A stretch of DNA of 64,000 nt from Brachionus plicatilis (lineage: Eukaryota; Rotifera; Eurotatoria; Ploima; Brachionidae). Within the stretch, counting starts at the first letter, position 1. Every line of letters begins with the position of its first letter. The stretch spans positions 206,282-270,281 of the forward strand of contig QEOQ01000640.1 in NCBI GenBank assembly GCA_010279815.1, read 5' to 3'. The position numbers were made by a program, and so were the translations under genes. Positions 12,138-23,407 of the stretch are shown piece by piece. Under the pieces are notes generated by a model. The model was given only the letters and a program-made list of their open reading frames with translations. It searched no databases and was not told where the DNA came from.

Positions 12138-13094
12138 ATGCTAAATTATTTTTTAAATAAAAAGAAAAAATTATTTCTAAAAATAGTTAAAATCTTTCAT
12201 ATTTTATTTAAAAATTTTGAGACCAAATTGAATGTAACTAGACTTTTTAAATTCCTGCCAAACAAAAATGAGTATAATAGCTTAATTGCATGGGCAGCAT
12301 TTATTTTTACTTTTTTCCATTTAGATGATAATGACAAGTGCAAAATCCTTTTTAAAAATGTAACGAAGAGCATATCTCTAGACGAATTGGAGCTTATTTT
12401 TGAGTATCCTCGTATTCAAGGTGATTTTGAAATTGTACTTATAAAGGAGATTAATATGGACGAAGATAAACGTGACATTTTTGTACAGTACAAATCTGAA
12501 GATTGTAAACAATCATCTAAATTTGATTCTAATTTTTTTTAATTTAATTTTTTTAACTAATTAGCCGTGCAAGCACTGATAAAGGCTGAAAAAATTCTTT
12601 ATAAAAAATATGAGCTAATTCCATCATTGCTCACTTCAAATACTCCTATTAGCCAGGAACACATTGTGCCCGCTACTTATGAGATTAGAGACACCTATAA
12701 GTATCCGTTCTATTTGCTCAATTTAAATAAAGATCTTATGGGAAATTTTGAAATTGAATTAAGCAAGTGTAATGCTAAAATTAAATCAATTGACAATGAT
12801 AAGATTGAAATTGAAAAAATAGAAAAAATCACTGAAAATGAAGTTGGAAAAAATTGGCATTCTGATATGGAAGATTGTTTAAAACGATTTGGAGAAAATT
12901 TTGTTTGTCAATTTGAAATGAATAATATCGATGAAACCTGGTGGCCTCAAATAAGAAATAAAGCTATTGATTTTTGTAAAAATACAGATAGACTCTCATT
13001 GATCTATCGAAATAAGCCAAATAACTATTTGAGAATAGATGGTGAATCAAAATTAATTAAAAAAATTATAGATGACAAAATTTTTTTAATTTAA
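12138..13094 (+). CDS. Two-exon gene of unknown function
   Basis: Exon 1 is 12138-12504 and exon 2 is 12565-13094, separated by a 60-nt AT-rich GT-AG intron (donor gtaaac, acceptor aattag). The junction preserves frame and gives 298 residues. I do not recognise the family. The product opens with a Lys/Phe-rich, weakly hydrophobic segment (LNKKKKLFLKIVKIF), has SLDELELIFEYP near residue 95, a mixed acidic/basic middle, and two Trp near the C-terminus in ETWWPQIRNKAIDF. The chosen ATG is the first in frame, and the low-complexity start may be an artefact with the true start downstream or in an earlier exon. It follows a LINE relic closely, so transposon origin is possible. The continuous frame across two exons argues for a real, possibly lineage-specific, gene. 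Confidence 0.5.
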
Positions 13095-14056
13095 ATAAGC
13101 TGAAATTGATTTTGCAGAAATAATTTTTTTCTAAATCCAATAAAGTTAACACTATAAAACCCGGTTGGGTCAATTTGTCCGATTGAATGTATCACCTATA
13201 TCAAGCTTCTCCAAATTGAAATTAAATCAATCATACATCATAATTCATGTACATTTTTAACAATTTTTTTTTTTCAAAGACTGGAATCAAGTGATATATT
13301 GAATTTACCAGCTTATTGAATTCACAAACGCAATTCTGGGATTATGGTAAAAAAATGAGTCAATTTATTTGTGTTTTAAAATTGATAATTTTCAAATATT
13401 ACAAAATGTCCATGTGGAAACTTTCTTTTAATTGAAGCCTTTTTTTTTTAAATACTTAAAATGATTTCGACTAACTAATGAATGAATTTTTTAATGTTTT
13501 CTTTGCTATTCGGTAGTTAAGATTTCTAATTTTTTTATTTTCTAGACCACAATTCGAATTACTTGGCTGATCATGATTTTTAAGAGTTTTTCCAAGGTCA
13601 ATTTGAAAGTTAATTATCACAAAATATTTTAATTATTAAATTTTCGGAATACTTTTTATTTTTAGTCTTAAAATCAAGTCTTGACGATGCATTAAATTAT
13701 GAATTTCAGAGTCTGATAGGGCCCTAACCCGTGATAAAACTATTAGACCCTGTGTTCTTAATCAAAAATGTTTTAGCATAGGCGAGATTTACTTTGGTGC
13801 AAAAGTATGCTTTGGTTTGTGGTGTAGCATAATCAAACCAGGGAATACGGTAAAGCATTTTTTTAACAAGAGAGAATTTTTTTTAAAAATTTATTTATTA
13901 GAATTTGATTCTCTTTTATTTAAATTTCTATAAATGAATTAAATAAAAGTTTATTTTTTTAAAACGAATTCAAAAATTAAAAAAATAAGTTTTATAAATT
14001 AATTTTTCTTTATTATATCTTAGCTTGAATTCGGCGAAAAAAGTTTAATTTCATCA
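13095..14056. other. Intergenic, convergent gene ends
   Basis: This lies between the 3' ends of the unknown plus-strand gene and GPD2 on the minus strand. About 50 bp near 13290 (aagtgatatattgaat, then cagct and aattcaca) resembles 5316-5366 in a PI4KA intron, suggesting a dispersed repeat. No coding content was seen. Confidence 0.35.
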
Positions 14057-17000
14057 TTATACTCCACCTCCACTACGAGTTGTGTTTATTTTATTCTTGA
14101 TGGAACTTGCTTTTGAAAATCGACTTTGACCAATTGCTCCTGTTTTCATAGCTGACATTAGCTAAAATTATTGACAACTCAAAATTTTACATTCACACAT
14201 CATCAAAAAAAATATACCTGCAAAAACTGAAAATTGAAAAGAAATTAATGCTTTATTTTAATTTTTAATTTTTAAAAAATTACTTCATCTAATTCGATGA
14301 GTCCATTTTTATTTGTATCTACTTCGGTTATCAATAAATGTAATTCATCTTCTGGAATTTCTTCTTGAGATTCCTTTTAATAAATTGAATCATAATTGAT
14401 TTTTAAAAATAAAAAATTTATATTAGTAGAAGTGTATCTATCGCAAATCGTTATTAAAAGCTTATATCATCAATTTCAATAATATTGTTATAAATTTTTA
14501 AGCCATTCTTAAATTCAATATTAGTTGAACTTTCAAAAATTAACAAAAAATAATATCTATTCGAATTGGCTATTTTTATAATTTTTCAATTGAAAAAGTT
14601 TTATTCCAAATATTTTTTAGAAGAGAGCCTATTCTAGTTGGTTTCGTTCATTGTACATGGATTGTTCTAGTGTGTTATTTGAAGAAGTTAAATATAAACT
14701 TGAATTAACCTAGTGCTTTAGTTGTTCAATGGTCACGACCTAGTTAACTGGTTTGAATGTAGATAAGAATGTCTTTGGCATGAAAAGGACTTGAGTTAAA
14801 AAATACTGATTTAGAAGGAAAATTTTCAAAATTCAACTTTTAAAAATACTGATTTGTCGCTGATTGGAACAAGCCTGGTAACCAAGTTAAAAATACCAAT
14901 GAGCATTGTTGAGACAGAATTAATGCTTATCATCTGGACAGAATCCTACTTATAGTGTTTTAATATTATTACACAATTGAATTGTGTAACATTATACACA
15001 AAAGATTTATTTGTTTATAGTTAAACTTATCTTTTATCTCTATTTCATATCTCACAATACTCAAAACTTTACAAACGAAGCAAAACTGAAATTGTTATGC
15101 TAAATTGATGATAATTTTGATTCAAATATTAATTCTCAGTAAAAAACATTTTTTAAAAACGAATCAAGAAGAGTTGCCTTTTATAAGAATTTACGATAAA
15201 TTTAAACAATAACAAATTCAGCTAAAAAATTAAATTTAGAAATTGATTTTCATTATTGATAAATTTAATAATGTGAAATAAATTGAGTTAAATTTCTTTA
15301 GGCTTGAACTATTAATTTTTACTAACTTGTTAACTCTTTTTAGAACTTTCGCCATAAGATATTTAACTTGTTAATATTTTTTTCAACAGTGTTAAATAGT
15401 TCTGTGAATATGATTAACTTACGTGACTAGAAGTTTTTCTAAAACCAAAAAATCCTTCCTCTTCTTTATATTTCTATTATTAGAAAGTATACAAAAAAAT
15501 GTAATTCATTCAATCGAAAGCTGAAAAATGCATAATTTAACTTACCTTGAAGAAAGCTCTTAAATCTTTGTGAGTTATGTAGCCTTTGTTAGATTTGTCC
15601 AAACTTCTAAATCGTTTTATGTAAGTGCTTATTTCCTCTTTGCTAAAGTTGATCGGTACAGTTGTTTTCATTTGATATTTCAAATTCAAACCCATTTCTC
15701 GTTTTAAGAATTCTTTAGCATGTTCCAATTCTTCCTGTTGCTTTTGCTTATTCCATTTTAATTCACTTGCCATTATTTCAACAATTTCTAATTTAAAAAT
15801 AAAAAAAATTGAAAAAAAATAATTCTTAACTTAGAGTCTTTTTTCCACATTTGCAGTTTTTTTTAAATTGTAAATCGTTTTGACTTTAAAAAATAATTTT
15901 ACATTTTTATTTGAGGATTGACAGCGTTATTGGGAAATTTAAATTAGAATATAAAAATTTAGTTTAATTTTTTCCTAATTGAAAATCAAATAGATTAATT
16001 CAATTCTAAAACTAAGAATTGACAGAAAAAGTTTTGAAAATTTCTGGTTAAAAAAATAATTTTAACTTTCAAAATTTTACCTCAATTTATTTTATTTTTA
16101 ATATCTTTAATATTTTTATTTACTACTTTTATTTGGATCAATGCTTACAAAAAATTTTCATATTTAGGTTTTTACATGCCGCTTCAAATTTTAATTTCTA
16201 ATTTAAATTTTCATTTTTAATGTTCACCCGAAAATTAAATTTTCTCTGAAAAAGAAAATCAGTTTAACTAATTAATTGGGAGTTTATGATATAAGTGAAC
16301 TAATTTTCAAGATCTAAATTTTATTCTTAGATCAACCTAACCCATGAGAGATTAAAAAACCTCAAAAATAATTTAAAAAAAAAAAACTTACTCGGCAAGG
16401 CTTCATCAGCAGCAAGGACATTCAAAAAAGACATTCTGGTTCGTCTGGCTATTACATCAACAGCGCTTCGAGCATACTCTTTTACAGCATATTTTACTTC
16501 AGCGTCAATATAAGGAAATTCCTGATGAAGTCTGACTCCAACTACTGGCCAACGTTTGCCTGTTAAACCACTCAATTCGGCCACTTTATCTGCTTGATCG
16601 CCATAAGTATTTGATAAATGAATAGCAACTTCTGTTTCAATACCATAATCCTGAGCAAGTCTGATATAAGAAGTTGGAGTCCAATTGTGACCACCCTCGA
16701 GAAACAGACCTTTTGTGATGCATTCATTTTTCGGTTTGAGTCCACATGCTTTAATTGCTGCATCAATGGTTTCTTCTGCCATGTGACGATAAGTTGTCCA
16801 TTTTCCTCCCGCAATAGTTATCAATTTAGAATCTGAAACATGGACGATATGATTACGGGCCAAAGATTGGGTGTCAGCTTTGTTTGGATCACTTACTAAG
16901 GGTCTGATGCCTGACCAGGCGCTTAAGATGTCTCCTCTTCTGACTTGAACATCATTGTTCAAATAATTCTTTATTTCGTTAATGATAAAATTAACATCCT

Positions 17001-18156
17001 CTTCAGCTGGGGTCGGATAATCTGTCAACGCACATGGCGTATCTGTTGTGCCAGCCATGGTGTGTTTTTCCCACGGCAAAAAGAATATAACCCGACCATC
17101 ACTTGTACTCGGGTCCAATAGGCCCATATTTTGAGGACTGTAATAGTCAGGCAAAACAATATGAACTCCAGATGATGGTTGGCAAATATTGGGTATTTTT
17201 TCGTTGTCCATTTTACGAATTGTGTCTGTGTAAGGACCAGTGGCATTAATGATAGCTTTGGCTTTAACTGAAAACTCTTTTCCCGTATATCTGTCAACAC
17301 ATTTTGCGCCCACTACTTTTTTGTGTCCATTTTCATCTTCTTCATGCACTAGCTCGGTTACGGCAACATGATTAGCCACACTGGCACCAAGACGGGCTGC
17401 TGTCATCGCCAATGAAATGTTCATTCGGGCATCATTGTGCTGGCCATCGTAATAAACAATGGCGCCCACTAAAGACTCCTTTTTTAGCATTGGAAACAGT
17501 TCCAAAGCTGTAGTTTTAGATATGAAATAGCTCGGCTTCAATAATTGACCTCCTGCAACCAAGTCATAAGCTTTGATACCAACCCAAAAATATGGTATTT
17601 GCCACAGTCTTTTTTATAATTTATCAAAATAAATTTTTTTTTTCAAATAAATTTTTTTTGTTTTAAATAATTACTTGTAAACTGGCAGCATAATGGGAAA
17701 AGGATGACTAAGGTGAGGAGCTATATCTATTAAGTTGGCTCTTTCAGTTAATGCTTCTTTTACCATTCGGTATTGTTCAATATCAAATTGCATTATAGCC
17801 TTTTGTAAATATCTAACACCTCCATGAATTAATTTAGTGCTACGGCTGCTGGTACCAGAAGAAAAATCATATTTTTCGACTAATGCAGTTTTCAGTCCTC
17901 GACTGGCCGCATCTACAGCACAACCAGCTCCTGTGGCACCACCTCCTATAATAAATACGTCAAACTCCGGTGTTTTGCTCAGAGACTCGACTTGTTCTTC
18001 TCTTGAAGGCAATTCAACTAACCAATTTGCTGGTTTTGGCGCTGCCTGTAATGCATTACTCTGACTTTTGTAGAATGTGTATGCTCCAATACCAAGAACA
18101 CCAGTGGCTGCATAAGCTAAAGTTTTTAAAACTTTTCGGTTTACTTTGCCGCGCAT
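14057..18156 (-). CDS. GPD2: Mitochondrial FAD-dependent glycerol-3-phosphate dehydrogenase
   Basis: Inner-membrane flavoenzyme oxidising glycerol-3-phosphate to dihydroxyacetone phosphate and passing electrons to ubiquinone (glycerophosphate shuttle). Minus-strand exons: 18156-17675, 17608-16392, 15787-15546, 14373-14284, 14226-14218 (9 nt) and 14161-14057; total 714 codons plus TAA, against about 727 in vertebrates. Start ATG at 18156 begins a basic N-terminus followed by a hydrophobic segment; the in-frame upstream codons lack an ATG. Seen: the FAD-binding DVFIIGGGATGAGCA, SSRSTKLIHGGVRYLQ, YYDGQHNDARMN, INATGP, SDGRVIFFLPW, GGKWTTYR, and two C-terminal EF-hands. The second EF-hand loop, DTNKNGLIELDE, is canonical; the first, DKSNKGYITHKD, is degenerate. 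Family assignment is certain. Calcium control through EF-hands is family knowledge, and binding by the first hand is doubtful. Confidence 0.96.
14218..14226 (-). other. GPD2: 9-nt microexon of GPD2 (Phe-Leu-Gln)
   Basis: On the minus strand, TTTTTGCAG sits between an acceptor (aattttcag) and a donor (gtatat). It encodes FLQ, exactly the three residues missing between the flanking exons ending ...ELDE and starting LMSAM; vertebrate GPD2 has NEFLQLMSA at this place. Flanking introns are 57 and 56 nt. Confidence 0.85.
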
Positions 18157-18186
18157 TTTTTTTATTTTTAAAATGACTCTATTCAA

Positions 18187-19153
18187 TTAAGTATCTCGAT
18201 TTACAATCGAATGTAGTGATTTTAATTTTATATTTTCTAAATTGAAAAATTTTAGTTTTTTTTTTCGAATACTATTAAAATTGATTTATGATAATTAGAC
18301 TTTAGAAATCCACTAAATTGGTTTAATTCTTTAAAGAATTAATAAGAAAACATTCAAGCAGATTAGATCGATCTTTTTAAAAAATAAAAATAACATCAAT
18401 TCAAACTTTATTCAAAATCAACTTTAAAATCCTTGCAAAAAATTTTTTTTTAATTTTCTAAGCTACTAGATAAGTTACCTTCAGTTAACATTTTTCGAGA
18501 TGGCTATTTTTAGAAATCTAATTTGAATGAAAATTAAGGGTAAATTTCATTATCGTGGCATTCGTTATTTATTTTTTGCTTGAAAAATTTACAAGTTTTT
18601 TTTTGTTATAACAAATTATTTAATAGAAAAAAAAAAAAATAATGTGAAAATTTTCAAAAGTCTATAATAATGGCTTGAATTGCATTAACTTAAGTGTATA
18701 CAAAAATTCTACAAAGCTCAGCACATAAATAATTCTCAAACTTAAAATAAAATTTATTATTTAAGTTAACATTAAATTTTTATAAGAAATAAAACATTCG
18801 TCGGAAGAATGATAAAATAAGTTGAAAGTTGTGTGTTTAACGCCTAATTGAAACAAATCTTTTTTTTTCTAAAAATCAACTTTGATTTTAAATATAACAA
18901 AAAAACTGCATAAAATATTTAAAACTTAAGTTGAATAAATTATAATTTTGTATTCAATAATTATTTTCAACAAAAATTCTAATAATTATTCCAATATGTA
19001 TTTAATTTCTAGCAAAAAAAACTAAAATAGCCATTTATAACACTCCATGGCTTTTTAATAATTGAAAAATTTACAATCTAAACTTAAATAGCGATCTTCA
19101 AATTCTAATCTTTAATAAATTATCTAAATGGCTTTAAAAAAGATAAACAGTAA
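18187..19153. other. GPD2 upstream region
   Basis: AT-rich sequence between the 5' end of GPD2 and the tRNA gene. It presumably contains the GPD2 promoter, but I see no specific element I can support. Confidence 0.3.
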
Positions 19154-19224
19154 GCACTGGTGGTTCAGTGGTAGAATGCTCGCCTGCCACGCGGGCGGCC
19201 CGGGTTCGATTCCCGGCCAGTGCA
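19154..19224 (+). tRNA. tRNA-Gly (GCC anticodon)
   Basis: A 71-nt cloverleaf. The acceptor stem GCACTGG pairs with CCAGTGC plus discriminator A. The D-arm/A box is TGGTTCAGTGGTAGAA, the anticodon loop CTGCCAC carries GCC, and the T-arm/B box is GGTTCGATTCC. Close to the animal tRNA-Gly(GCC) consensus throughout. A TTTTT run directly after the gene is a pol III terminator. There is no intron. Confidence 0.97.
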
Positions 19225-21103
19225 TTTTTGATAATTTTTTAGGCATCATTCAATGTTAATGAATTTTAGAAAAATTTATATTTTTATTATAATGATTGTA
19301 AAAATAAATTATGAAAACGATTATATAGTCTTGTTGAAATATTGCTTAGATTTTTTGAGTAATTGCTTTTATTTAACAAAAATCAAATATTTTCTTAAAA
19401 TCACTCGATAAAAAGATTTAAAACATTTAGACATTCAACTCTTAAAATTGATTTAAAATTGATCCAAAAAATTTTCAAAAAAAATTTCAGTTGTGGTAAT
19501 AATAAAAGCTAATTGTGCAGACTAATTGCGGGGGATTTTTTTTCTAATCAAAATGATTTAAAATTTTCTAATACTATTAATTTTTTATTCTAGTTTGGTT
19601 AACTTAGATTTAGATTATCTCAAAAAACTTTATTAAAATTTTATTAATAAGAATGAATTATATTATTTTTTTTTATTTACTTGCTTTTTTAAACTATTTT
19701 TGATATGATTCTCTTCAGAATTTTTAACATTTAAAAAAATAAAATAATTTTCTTGCAAATTTTATTAAACTTTTAGCATAAAATAAGATAAAATCTAATT
19801 TTTCACAAGCTAGGTTATTATTCAAATCGATTTTATACAAAAACTTTTAAATATTTAAAATTTAGAAAATACCATTCAAACTTTATTACTTCTTGGTTCT
19901 TCAAAATGAAGATTCTTTAGGACATCAATAAGATTAATTATTTTAACTCTAGATGATCTAACTTTTGAGACCCGAAAAATCTATTAATCTTCTCAATAAA
20001 ATTAGATATTTATTAAAAGGAAAAAATTTTTTTTTGGTTATTTTGATCATATATTTTCTAATTCTATGATTTAAATAAAATAACATTAGTAAATTAATTT
20101 AAACAGACTAAAAAAACTTTCATTTTGTTTAAAACTTCGATTTATTTAAAGAACAAAACAAATATTTTTAAAAGTTACAATTGTTCTTTCTATGTTATTA
20201 TTAAATTTAATTTAATTAATTAATTAAAATATTTAAAAAATTACTGAATCAAAGGACAAATTAGTAAAAAACATAGAAAAACTTTCGATAAGTCTAAAAA
20301 ATTTCATGGATCTGAAACAGTATTTTAATGCTGCTAAGTTGTTAAATAATTAATTATTAAATCTTTTTAAAAATATTTATTACTTTTTTGATTTTAAATT
20401 AGTGGATATTAAAATTCTATTATTTTTATTAGATTTTAATTTAAGTTAAAAGGTTTAAAGAATTCTTAATTTTAATAAATTTTTTCTGTTGGATACTAAA
20501 TAATTTTTTAAATTCTAAAAATCATATTAAATTGACTGATTTTTAATTGGAATATTGATCATTGTAATTTTTTGGACGAAATTTTGAAAAACCGTGGTCA
20601 TGCTATTGATAAAAGCATTTTTTATATTATTTACCTCATAATTAAGAATTCTTTCTATAAATTTATTGATTAAAATCATTTTTCAAATATCGAATTCAAT
20701 TATTCGTTTCCATTGAGCTGTGGTAAAAACGAATCGGAAAAAAATGTAATCTGAGTATTAATAATGAAATTTATTGTCTAGGTTTTAATATTAATCAACT
20801 GTGAATAGCCTTTTGCTTTTTAAGAATAATTACATTTTTTTTTAATATTTAAGTTATGATGATGAAATTGCATAAAAAATAAAATAAAAGATAATTTTTA
20901 TCTAAGTTATTCAAATTGGCTCAAAAACATGTCATAATAAAATCTATTGGTGAAAAATATGAAATGTTTCTTCCCTATTTTATTGCTGAATTAAATATGA
21001 GAGATAAATTTTTTATTATTTATTTACAAAAAAATAATTTTAATTTAAATTAAAAATTAGCTTGAAAAGCGTTGGGATAAAAAATATCATACACAAAAAG
21101 TGA
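19225..21103. other. AT-rich intergenic region
   Basis: After the T-run terminating the tRNA gene there are 1.9 kb of AT-rich sequence up to the frizzled stop codon on the minus strand. I see no gene or well-defined repeat. The part nearest frizzled should hold its 3' UTR. Confidence 0.3.
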
Positions 21104-23407
21104 TTATTTATTGTTAGCAGATGGCATTGAAGATGCGTTTGTACTAGATGTAGCGTTTATTGTTGGTGGTAAATTTTTGTATAATGTTGAGGCACTATAA
21201 TCATATACAAAAACTGTAGGATTCGAATGTCCATTTTGACCTTGGTTAAAAAGATGTAAATTTTTATTGTTTCCGATTAATGAAGCACATGGTATGTTTT
21301 GTTTAAATGGCATTGGTAGCCCAGTGTCTGCGCCGTGGTAAAGCATTGGCTGATTGGGGCCATATTGGTTGCATTTTAGGTTCAAATCATTGATTTTTAA
21401 GTTGTCAATTTCGTATGGATTTGACTGATATTTTTCTTCGTCATTGGCTTGAAAATAGATTACAGAATTCTTTTGTAGACGACACACTTTTTTTTTTGGT
21501 GAAAATACTGGAAAACAATACGACTCAATGTCAGAAGTTTCCGAATCGGAATCCTCATTTGAGTTTTTATATCCGAAAATTTTTCTAATAAACTTTTTCC
21601 AAGAGTCTAGACTTTTAGACGTCCATATCCAAAAACCTGACGTAATTCCAATAATCAGACTCATGAAATATTTGACAAGAAAAATTGAAAATTCCGGCAT
21701 TCTATTACTCTTAACACTTGAACAAAATTCACCAACAAGCTCATCAAAGTCTTGCTCAAATTTAATATGAAAATTTTTCCCATAATTTCTATTGCGGCAC
21801 AGAACCGATTTTTCCCATTCACTTCGGTAATGATACTCATAAACTTGACATGCTATCACACAGCTGGCAGGCACCGTGTACAAAATAGAAAAAATTCCAA
21901 TTCTGATCATTAATTTTTCCAATTTGTGAGCTTTCTTCAAGTCAGCATGCTGCTTTTTGATCATGTTTCTAATTCTTGCCAAAGAAACAAATCCTGCAAT
22001 CAAAAATCCCATGCCAATCGATAAATAAATGACCGATGGGTAAATGACAAAAATTTTTAAACTGTGAACATTTAAGTTGCCAACAAAGCACATGCCACTC
22101 AATGGGTCACCATCGACCAGTGACATGGTCAGAATCGTGAATGTCTTAATGAAAGGCACAAGCCACGCAACTAGATGGAAGTATGCACCATATTTTGAGA
22201 TTGCTTCAGTACTCCATTTCAGACCGGCAGCCAAAAACCAAGTCAATGAAATAATCACCCACCAGACTGATGCTGCCATGCCAAAATAATAAGTCAGCAT
22301 AAAAGTCAAAGTGCACGGCAATGAGCTTAGATTATTCGAGTTCGAATATCTAATGGATTTGTCTGACTCGCAGGCTTGTTCATGTCCGGTCATAAAGCGG
22401 ACCATGTACCCAATGGATATGAACAAAAAGCAAATGCTCATGTAGATTATGGGCTTTTGTGGATAGCGGAAGCGTGATGACTCAATGAAATAGGTGCATG
22501 CGGTACAAAAAGTGCTGAATAGACACAAAAATGACCAGAATAGTGACCAGTAGTATGTAAGCTGTCGTTCTTGGTGACTGAAGTAAACACTCTGACATGG
22601 CTGGGCACAATTTTTTAGCTCCGAAAATGAAACCTTGTTAAATCGATGATCGTTCGGGTCAGTAATTTTGATGAACGGATGAGTGCACACTTTGTTGAAT
22701 GTATCGAATTGGCGGTTTTTGTTTGCCAATTCGGACTCGACAATTTCATTTGCATAAGTGTTGACCAGCTTTGGATGCTTGTTTTGGACAAAATTTTCAT
22801 TTATTTTAATTGTTTTTTGAGGCGCACTATTTTGGTGCAGGATTTGGTGTTTTTTTTGTTCCTCGGCATCCATTGGATCCATGCATACTTCAGAGGTGCC
22901 GTACTCGGGAAAAAGATCACAATTCATGTGCTCGGGCCATTCGAATCCAAATTTTTTCATGTACTTTTCGCAGCCCAGTCTGGCCCGGACACAAACTGAC
23001 TTGCATGCTTTGATGGACTGCGGGTAGCTTGGCACACAAATTGGCGTGTACATTGAACAGAGAAAAAATTTTAAATCCTTGGCACAATTTATTTCCACTA
23101 GTGGCCAGAATTGGTGAGCCTCGGCGGCCGCCTCCTGCTGGCTTTCGTGATTGAACTGGTTTGGAAAAGCGGTCATGTTGTATTCTATGTTTCGGCACAT
23201 TGGAACTGTGATTTCTTGACATTTTTGCTCTCCCCTGCTGCCATAGACATCTAGAGATTCTTTGGGCAACAAATTGTCATCTGAATATGACGATTTTTGC
23301 ACATTTAAAACACTCGGCAGTGAGATTTCGTCCGATTCAAATTGCTGGACATTAAATTGGGCAATGGTCAATTGTGGCCAAAAAATTAAAAATAAAATTT
23401 TGAACAT
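21104..23407 (-). CDS. fzd5/8: Frizzled-type Wnt receptor, FZD5/8-like, intronless
   Basis: Seven-pass Wnt receptor of the plasma membrane, 767 residues in one exon. A hydrophobic signal peptide spans residues 1-16. The cysteine-rich domain has all ten cysteines (63, 71, 108, 117, 124, 135, 139, 146, 163, 175) and family words CQEITVPMC, PNQFNH, VHQFWPLVEI-like AHQFWPLVEI and LKFFLCSMYTPIC, which favour the FZD5/8 branch. N77 in NMT is a likely glycosylation site. The linker (about 180-235) is long. TM1 starts near 285, and the set ends with GFWIWTSKSLDSWKKF. The Dishevelled-binding KTxxxW motif reads KSLDSW at 598-603, with Ser for Thr. The roughly 155-residue tail has an acidic cluster and Asn/Ser-rich end without an obvious PDZ ligand. 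Start is the first ATG, preceded by a T-rich tract and AG. Family is certain; subfamily is likely. Confidence 0.95.
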   Translation of the reverse strand: MFKILFLIFWPQLTIAQFNVQQFESDEISLPSVLNVQKSSYSDDNLLPKESLDVYGSRGEQKCQEITVPMCRNIEYNMTAFPNQFNHESQQEAAAEAHQFWPLVEINCAKDLKFFLCSMYTPICVPSYPQSIKACKSVCVRARLGCEKYMKKFGFEWPEHMNCDLFPEYGTSEVCMDPMDAEEQKKHQILHQNSAPQKTIKINENFVQNKHPKLVNTYANEIVESELANKNRQFDTFNKVCTHPFIKITDPNDHRFNKVSFSELKNCAQPCQSVYFSHQERQLTYYWSLFWSFLCLFSTFCTACTYFIESSRFRYPQKPIIYMSICFLFISIGYMVRFMTGHEQACESDKSIRYSNSNNLSSLPCTLTFMLTYYFGMAASVWWVIISLTWFLAAGLKWSTEAISKYGAYFHLVAWLVPFIKTFTILTMSLVDGDPLSGMCFVGNLNVHSLKIFVIYPSVIYLSIGMGFLIAGFVSLARIRNMIKKQHADLKKAHKLEKLMIRIGIFSILYTVPASCVIACQVYEYHYRSEWEKSVLCRNRNYGKNFHIKFEQDFDELVGEFCSSVKSNRMPEFSIFLVKYFMSLIIGITSGFWIWTSKSLDSWKKFIRKIFGYKNSNEDSDSETSDIESYCFPVFSPKKKVCRLQKNSVIYFQANDEEKYQSNPYEIDNLKINDLNLKCNQYGPNQPMLYHGADTGLPMPFKQNIPCASLIGNNKNLHLFNQGQNGHSNPTVFVYDYSASTLYKNLPPTINATSSTNASSMPSANNK

